Shown piece after piece: positions 59,328 to 64,000 of a stretch of 64,000 nt of DNA. Origin of the DNA: Bartonella rochalimae ATCC BAA-1498 (GTDB lineage Bacteria; Pseudomonadota; Alphaproteobacteria; Rhizobiales; Rhizobiaceae); NCBI RefSeq assembly GCF_000706645.1, contig NZ_KL407338.1, positions 347,079-411,078 on the forward strand. The letters run 5' to 3'. The first letter of the stretch is position 1; each line of letters begins with the position of its first letter. The notes under the pieces were generated by a model. The model was not told the DNA's origin. It saw nothing but the letters and a program-made list of their open reading frames with translations, and did no database searches. Made by a program: the position numbers and the translations under genes.

Positions 59328-61229
59328 TTAAACGGCCATATTGATTACTTCTGAGTGATCACGTTTGATTTCTTTTAACAAATTTTGTAGGTTTTTGCCT
59401 TGCATAAAGAGCTCTCTAATTTGTTTTGCTTTACTTTGTGATATACCAATGCTTTCAGCTAGCAAATCATAATTACCATCACGAAGCCATTTATGTTCTA
59501 GTGGCATAAGACGCTGATTGACTGCTTTTATAAAAATATTGAGTTCTTCTTGGAGTGAAGGAGAAAAACTTAAAGTTTCTTTTTGCATATCTTTTGACAA
59601 ATTAAAAATATCTTGTAATGTTTTGCTAGGCATTTCCACTACTGTCGTAAGACATTTTTCCTTTATTAGATTCTCTCTAACAATTTCATTTTCTACCTCT
59701 TTTACAAGATCAACATAATCATAAACCTTCTGAGCAAGTGCTTCAACATTTTGTTCAGCGGTTTTGTATTTTGAAGTTTTCAACCATAATATTTTTTTGC
59801 CTGCCAATTCAGAAATAGACTTAGGACAATTGACTATTTTCTTTATAAAAATTTCCTGAAAATTTTTATCTTCAATAATGTTTTTTACACTTATCTTTTC
59901 ATTAAAGTCTTTTAAATTTTTATAAACATACTTTGCATACATATCAACTTGTTGTCGCTTTAATTGGACAGCAGGATGACTCGTAATTTTTTCAATAAGT
60001 TGATCTGATGTTAAAGAAGCTACCGCTTCTTTTGGAATAAGAATATTTTCCAAATTTTTTATATCTTTACTCATTGGAACTTTAAAACTCAGTGGACAAC
60101 CAGATTTTAATTCCTTAACTTCATTTGGTAAAAAATAATCTTTTTTGAATACCATATAAAGAGATTTTGAAATATAATTAAGATCTACTTTGAGTAGAAG
60201 ATGTTCCGCAGTCTCACGTTCATAAAAACTTAGATAATTATACCCTCTCTTTGGCATTACAATAATCATTTTTTGAGCATTTTTATACTCTAACTTACTC
60301 ATGGAGCTTATGAACTCTTTCATAATACTCACTTTTTCTGGATTTGAAATATCTTCAAACATATGCTTCATAGCACTTATATCGTCCATAACACCAGAAC
60401 GCACCATAGAGAGTATACTGCAAATTCTCATACGCTCTTCTGTAACAATTGAAAAATCTAGTTGATGACCTGCAGCTTCAGCAAGTCTTTCAAAAAACAT
60501 TCGTTGTGTGCGACCATTACCATCTCTGAATGGGTGTATATAATTAATAAGAGCAAACATACTCGCTGCTTTATTAATAAAAGCTTGTCGCGATAAACCT
60601 TGAAAATCATTCTGTTCCGCAAGCGTTTTATCCATATTATCTAGGTATTGAGGAATTTTTTTACTCTCTAAAAAATAATCGTCAGAATTTACCTTTCTCA
60701 TTGTGTGTACACTAGCAGTAGTGCCATCCTTAAATGTAAACGGGAAATTACGACTATTCCCAGCCCATTCAAATGTATTCTCGAACAAGCGTTTATGGAT
60801 ATATATTAGATAGGAAGAATTAAACCTTTTTGGTAGTGGTTCATGGTGCAAATTAACTATTGCTTTCACCGCATGATGTCCGCTTACCATGGACAAATTG
60901 TCTGAGTCTATTATTCCATGTTTATTTTTTAGTACTTGGGTTGCAGGATAAATATAGTTGTCGTACGATGATGAGGAGGCAGATAGTAGTTTTTTCATTT
61001 CTACCTCCATATTTCCCATTTCTTGCAATATCATTTGTATAGCAGTATCCATAAGGATATTAAATTCATTTAATGAACTTCCCTCTGCATATTTTTCTAA
61101 AATTAGAAGTGTATTAGGATGCAAGGCAATACGTTCAATAGTATGAGTATGAATCGCTGAATCGATAATCCAGCGACGTCTTTGAAGTTCTGCTACCATT
61201 AAAGATGCCTGATCTTTGGATCTTTCCAC
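59328..61229 (-). CDS. Antitoxin-Fic-OB-BID fusion effector with canonical Fic motif
   Basis: 633 aa from GTG 61227-61229, which has AGGAAGGA seven bases upstream. Residues 1-70 resemble the free antitoxin gene (AELQRRRWIIDSAIHTHTIE; LILEKYAEGSSLNEFNILMD), with inhibitory motif T28-H-T-I-E32-R33: the Glu is kept, the Gly is Arg. The Fic domain follows with the only fully canonical motif in the window, HPFRDGNGRTQR (232-243); then OB (PKRGYNYLSFYER) and BID, ending VINMAV. Inside, GGAGGT at 61003-61008 precedes ATG 60996-60998; from there the product is 556 aa, the normal Bep size with its Fic motif at residue 155. So both a fused and a free effector may be made. By position and motif it is the Bep1-like, active AMP-transferase candidate. 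Confidence 0.85.
   Translation of the reverse strand: MERSKDQASLMVAELQRRRWIIDSAIHTHTIERIALHPNTLLILEKYAEGSSLNEFNILMDTAIQMILQEMGNMEVEMKKLLSASSSSYDNYIYPATQVLKNKHGIIDSDNLSMVSGHHAVKAIVNLHHEPLPKRFNSSYLIYIHKRLFENTFEWAGNSRNFPFTFKDGTTASVHTMRKVNSDDYFLESKKIPQYLDNMDKTLAEQNDFQGLSRQAFINKAASMFALINYIHPFRDGNGRTQRMFFERLAEAAGHQLDFSIVTEERMRICSILSMVRSGVMDDISAMKHMFEDISNPEKVSIMKEFISSMSKLEYKNAQKMIIVMPKRGYNYLSFYERETAEHLLLKVDLNYISKSLYMVFKKDYFLPNEVKELKSGCPLSFKVPMSKDIKNLENILIPKEAVASLTSDQLIEKITSHPAVQLKRQQVDMYAKYVYKNLKDFNEKISVKNIIEDKNFQEIFIKKIVNCPKSISELAGKKILWLKTSKYKTAEQNVEALAQKVYDYVDLVKEVENEIVRENLIKEKCLTTVVEMPSKTLQDIFNLSKDMQKETLSFSPSLQEELNIFIKAVNQRLMPLEHKWLRDGNYDLLAESIGISQSKAKQIRELFMQGKNLQNLLKEIKRDHSEVINMAV
60996..61008 (-). 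promoter_or_regulatory. Internal ribosome binding site and start inside the fusion gene
   Basis: In mRNA sense GGAGGT-AGAA-ATG, a near-perfect Shine-Dalgarno sequence five bases (TAGAA) after the GGAGG core, in frame. The protein from here begins MKKLLSASSSSYDNYIYPAT. It is stronger than the site of the GTG start and fits the original start of an effector gene lying behind an antitoxin gene. Confidence 0.75.
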
Positions 61230-61303
61230 TAAGCGATCCTTCCTATTTTTCCATTTTTGTAAAATAAAAATATGTTTTTATTTTGTTATAAAAAACTCAT
61301 ATT

Positions 61304-62915
61304 TTAAACGGCCACAGCCATCTGTATTGACTTTTTTATTTTCAATTGTTGAAGTTCTTGACATATTTTTTTTGCGTCATTAACAGTCTTTATAAGTGCT
61401 TTCGCTTTATGTTCTGAAATACCAACACTTTTAGCGATTTCTCTATAATTACCATCTCTGAGTTGTTGAGACTCTATCTCTGAAAGACGAGAATCGACTT
61501 TAGTCAAAAAGGAAATAAGCTCTTTTTGGATCTTAACACAATTTTCTACATTTAAGGTTTGTGATTTCTCATTTTGAACCACGCTAAGGATATCTTGCAT
61601 TAGCTTACTAGGCAATCTTACTTCTTGTAAAAGGCGTTTTTGTTCTCTATCATAATTTCTAATGATTATATTTTTAGTAACTTCTACAGCAGACATATAA
61701 TTTTTAATTTTTTGACTAAGTGGTGCAAGATTCCTTTCAGCTGTTCTGCGTTTTGGACTCCTTATACCCAATATTTTAAAACCAGCTAGCTTAGCAATAG
61801 TCCTAGGATATTTTAAGATTTGCTCAGGAATTTTTTTACTTACTTCTCGTCCTTTATTAATTACATCAATACTTGGATCTAACGCTTTTGAATTTCCATA
61901 AACAATTTGTGATAAATTCTCAATTTCTTTTCGATTGTTTTGAAGTTTAATATGATTCTCAATTTTTTGAAGAATTTTTTCTGACGTTAAAGGAGGTATT
62001 TTTTCTGCTGGGATGAGAATTTGATCTAAATCTTTATTTATTGAAACTGTAAAAGTAATCTCATCATTAGGTTTTAATGCCTTAAGCTGTTCTGGTGTAA
62101 AATAATCTTTGCAGCATACCATATAAAAGTCTACTGTTTCAACTATAATAGAATCCGCATTACTAACCTTATAAAAACCTGTATAAGTCACACCTTCACG
62201 TGGTGTTATGATAATTTGATCATCCAAAAAATTACATGCATGCTTATTATTAGACACAGCATTTAAATAATCCTTCAAAATGCGTCTTTTTTCTGGATTA
62301 GAGATATCTTCGAACAAATGTTGCATCGTTTCATAATTTACATTACCTTCTACAGGTATCGCATCATTACAAGCATGTATCATGCGTTTTTGAGTCACAA
62401 CTGAAAAATCAAGTTTATGGCCTGCAGCTTCAGCAAGTCTTTCAAAAAAGACTCGTTGTGCAAGCCCATTCCCATCTCTAAATGGATGTATATAGTTGAG
62501 AAAGGAAAAAAGCTTCGTTGCTTCATTAACAAATTCTTCACGCGATAAGCCTTGTAAATTATTTTTTTTCGAAAGCACTTGATCAAATTTATGTAAACTT
62601 TTTGAAACTGCTTCACTCTCTTTAAAAAAAGCATCTGAATTTGGTATTTGCATCTTTGAGATGTTAGCAGTTACGCCATTTTTAAATTTAAATGTAAGAT
62701 CACGTGTACAGCCAGCCCATTCGAACGTATCTTCAAATAAACATTTATGAATATGTTTCAAATAAGAGGAATTAAACTTATTTGGCAGAGCTTCTTGACG
62801 CAAACGAATAATCGCTTGCTCTGAATGATACGCGCTCTTTTCATGAAGAGCTTGAGAATTCTTTATTCCATATTTATTGATTAATACATCACTGTTAGGA
62901 TAAGTGTAATCACAA
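61304..62915 (-). repeat. Right arm of a large inverted repeat
   Basis: Inverted match of 50897-52508; see that entry. The part 61865-62915 reads as identical to the left arm. Recombination between the arms would invert roughly 9-10 kb holding virD4, two further plus-strand effectors, the antitoxin and the fusion gene. Confidence 0.9.
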
Positions 62916-63013
62916 TCAAAAAAAGACACATCTAATAATTTCTCTCTCTTTTTTATTCTTAAAGGTTTAAAAATTTTTTTTAAAGATTTTAAATTTTGCT
63001 TCTTCATGATCAT
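61304..63013 (-). CDS. Fic-OB-BID effector, copy 2 of inverted pair
   Basis: 569 aa from ATG 63011-63013, chosen because TTTGAGCGA-ATG matches the TTTGAGCAAT-ATG start of copy 1; the frame is open to a GTG at 63052. The first about 33 residues differ from copy 1 (basic: SLKKIFKPLRIKKREK). From there to about residue 383 it is identical, with the same altered motif HPFRDGNGLAQR (176-187). The BID part differs at many positions (for example GIRSPKRRTAERN, RDGNYREIAKSVGISEHKAK) and ends IQMAVAV. The BID segment LGIRSPKRR resembles the 52.6-kb effector, which suggests mosaic exchange. It lies 136 bp downstream of virB11. Confidence 0.88.
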   Translation of the reverse strand: MIMKKQNLKSLKKIFKPLRIKKREKLLDVSFFDCDYTYPNSDVLINKYGIKNSQALHEKSAYHSEQAIIRLRQEALPNKFNSSYLKHIHKCLFEDTFEWAGCTRDLTFKFKNGVTANISKMQIPNSDAFFKESEAVSKSLHKFDQVLSKKNNLQGLSREEFVNEATKLFSFLNYIHPFRDGNGLAQRVFFERLAEAAGHKLDFSVVTQKRMIHACNDAIPVEGNVNYETMQHLFEDISNPEKRRILKDYLNAVSNNKHACNFLDDQIIITPREGVTYTGFYKVSNADSIIVETVDFYMVCCKDYFTPEQLKALKPNDEITFTVSINKDLDQILIPAEKIPPLTSEKILQKIENHIKLQNNRKEIENLSQIVYGNSKALDPSIDVINKGREVSKKIPEQILKYPRTIAKLAGFKILGIRSPKRRTAERNLAPLSQKIKNYMSAVEVTKNIIIRNYDREQKRLLQEVRLPSKLMQDILSVVQNEKSQTLNVENCVKIQKELISFLTKVDSRLSEIESQQLRDGNYREIAKSVGISEHKAKALIKTVNDAKKICQELQQLKIKKSIQMAVAV

Positions 63014-63149
63014 TCGCTCAAATATTATTTTAAATAAATACAACTTTTTCACATAGATTCTTATAAAGTTTTAGATGTTTTAGTATTGATATTTATATTG
63101 ATACTAAAATCTGAATTTTTTTATTATACTTTTTTAGTTACCTCCAATT

Positions 63150-64000
63150 TTAGTTAGCTCCAAAAATATTTCGTTGTTTGAAAGGATCATAATAAATCTC
63201 TGTAACTTTAAATTTTCCTTCAATCCGTTTACATTGAACAATAATATCAATCATTGAAATTAATAACCCGCGAATATCATCGCGCTCTAAATGTCCTCCT
63301 CCTTCACTTTCTTTAACCAAAAGCGTCATTTGCTCAAATGCAGCCAATGCTGTTGATGCATGAACTGTAGTAATAGAACCTGGGTGTCCTGAATTAACAT
63401 TGCGAATATAATAGAAAGCAGTACCATCTCGTAACTCTTGTAGAAGAATACGATCAGGACGCATACGCAAGGCGGATTCTAATAATTCTTTTGGTCCAAT
63501 AGAAGCTAAGCCATACCCACCTTTTGCATAGATCATAGAAACACAATTAAGATGCGGTACAACTAACTCTGGTGTATCTTCAATAGTTATAATACGCTCA
63601 TCATCAGGAATTTTAGCTATTAATGCTTTTGACAGCGTTGTTTTACCAGCTCCTGTTTTCCCTGAAATAAGAATATTTTTTTGCAATTTCACAGCTTGAT
63701 TTAAAAAGGAAACAAAATTTTTATTGTAATAATCAATTGCTAATTTATGCTCGACGTTTTTGAGTTCATCAAAACGCAATTGATAGTCATTCAATGGAGT
63801 GAAAGAAATCTGTTCACACATTGAAAATAGACCTTTGTTGGCTAGATCTTCGAGCAAATAACTTCGGGATGATGGTTTACGAATTGTCATGCTGATAGTA
63901 TTTTCTTTTACAGCTGGTGGTATAACAATTTGAATACGCTCATTATTTGGCAAAGTAGCGGATAATATTGGGTTTTTATCGGAAATACTTTGCTTAGAAT
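63150..64000 (-). CDS. virB11: VirB11 secretion ATPase (5' end outside window)
   Basis: The frame is open to the right edge (about 283 codons present), so the N-terminus is cut; the segment IQIVIPPAVKENTISMTIRK belongs to the N-terminal domain. ATPase domain: Walker A ISGKTGAGKTTLSKALI, Asp box RIITIEDTPELVVPH, RPDRILLQELRDGTAFYYI (Walker B region) and the His box NSGHPGSITTVHAST. The C-terminus KQRNIFGAN is complete. It is the hexameric cytoplasmic motor of the VirB channel. Being on the minus strand, the rest of virB2-virB10 should lie right of the window. Confidence 0.93.
   Translation of the reverse strand, partial: SKQSISDKNPILSATLPNNERIQIVIPPAVKENTISMTIRKPSSRSYLLEDLANKGLFSMCEQISFTPLNDYQLRFDELKNVEHKLAIDYYNKNFVSFLNQAVKLQKNILISGKTGAGKTTLSKALIAKIPDDERIITIEDTPELVVPHLNCVSMIYAKGGYGLASIGPKELLESALRMRPDRILLQELRDGTAFYYIRNVNSGHPGSITTVHASTALAAFEQMTLLVKESEGGGHLERDDIRGLLISMIDIIVQCKRIEGKFKVTEIYYDPFKQRNIFGAN

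Overview
The window is AT-rich alphaproteobacterial (Rhizobiales) chromosome, almost certainly Bartonella. Three things point there: a compact core with fused secDF and ispDF genes, NtrYX, RirA and an NDUFA12-type complex I subunit; gene decay and long non-coding stretches; and, at the right end, VirB/VirD4 type IV secretion genes interleaved with Fic-OB-BID effector (Bep) genes. Several inverted, partly duplicated virB/bep segments and antitoxin (BiaA/VbhA-like) genes suggest a lineage-3-type Bartonella (the B. clarridgeiae / B. rochalimae group). The species assignment is inference.

Left part (1-14.7 kb): end of a membrane flippase-like gene, a YbaL-type cation/proton antiporter, fused SecDF, a large MscS-type channel, an isolated ilvC, a CycA-type amino acid permease, about 1.9 kb with almost no coding capacity, and ppiD. 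Middle part (14.8-35.5 kb): tpiA-secG-pyrG-kdsA-eno, a TM2 protein, an FtsB-like divisome protein, the pyruvate dehydrogenase cluster pdhA-pdhB-pdhC-lpd followed by lipA and a RatA-like gene, then cinA/ispDF and the iron regulator rirA on the minus strand, and the ntrY-ntrX-trkA operon. The dusB-ntrB-ntrC block usual for Rhizobiales between ispDF and ntrY is absent, and glnA survives here only as a 3' fragment (48.3 kb). A glycosyltransferase gene after trkA is broken by an exact 29-bp tandem duplication. Then come clpP-clpX-lon-hup, which ends in the only textbook terminator I could see, then trmFO, tRNA-Leu(UAG), tig, gatB, NDUFA12, a DUF2155 protein and a thermonuclease-like protein.

Right part (49.6-64 kb) is a rearranged effector/secretion island. 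On the plus strand: virB2, virB3 and a 55-codon stump of virB4, then three Fic-OB-BID effector genes, then virD4. Next is about 850 bp of fossil effector pieces in both orientations. On the minus strand: a free-standing Fic antitoxin gene, an effector gene with an antitoxin domain fused in frame to its N-terminus, another effector, and virB11, which runs off the window. Effector copies at 50.8-52.5 kb and 61.3-63.0 kb form a large inverted repeat. About 1.05 kb of it, covering the Fic and OB domains, read as identical, while the BID (secretion signal) ends differ.

The most interesting points are the antitoxin-Fic-OB-BID fusion, which keeps a strong internal ribosome binding site at the expected free-standing effector start; an intact antitoxin next to a dead effector; the inverted repeat that could flip virD4 and swap effector secretion domains; and the loss of catalytic Fic residues in four of the five Fic-related products.
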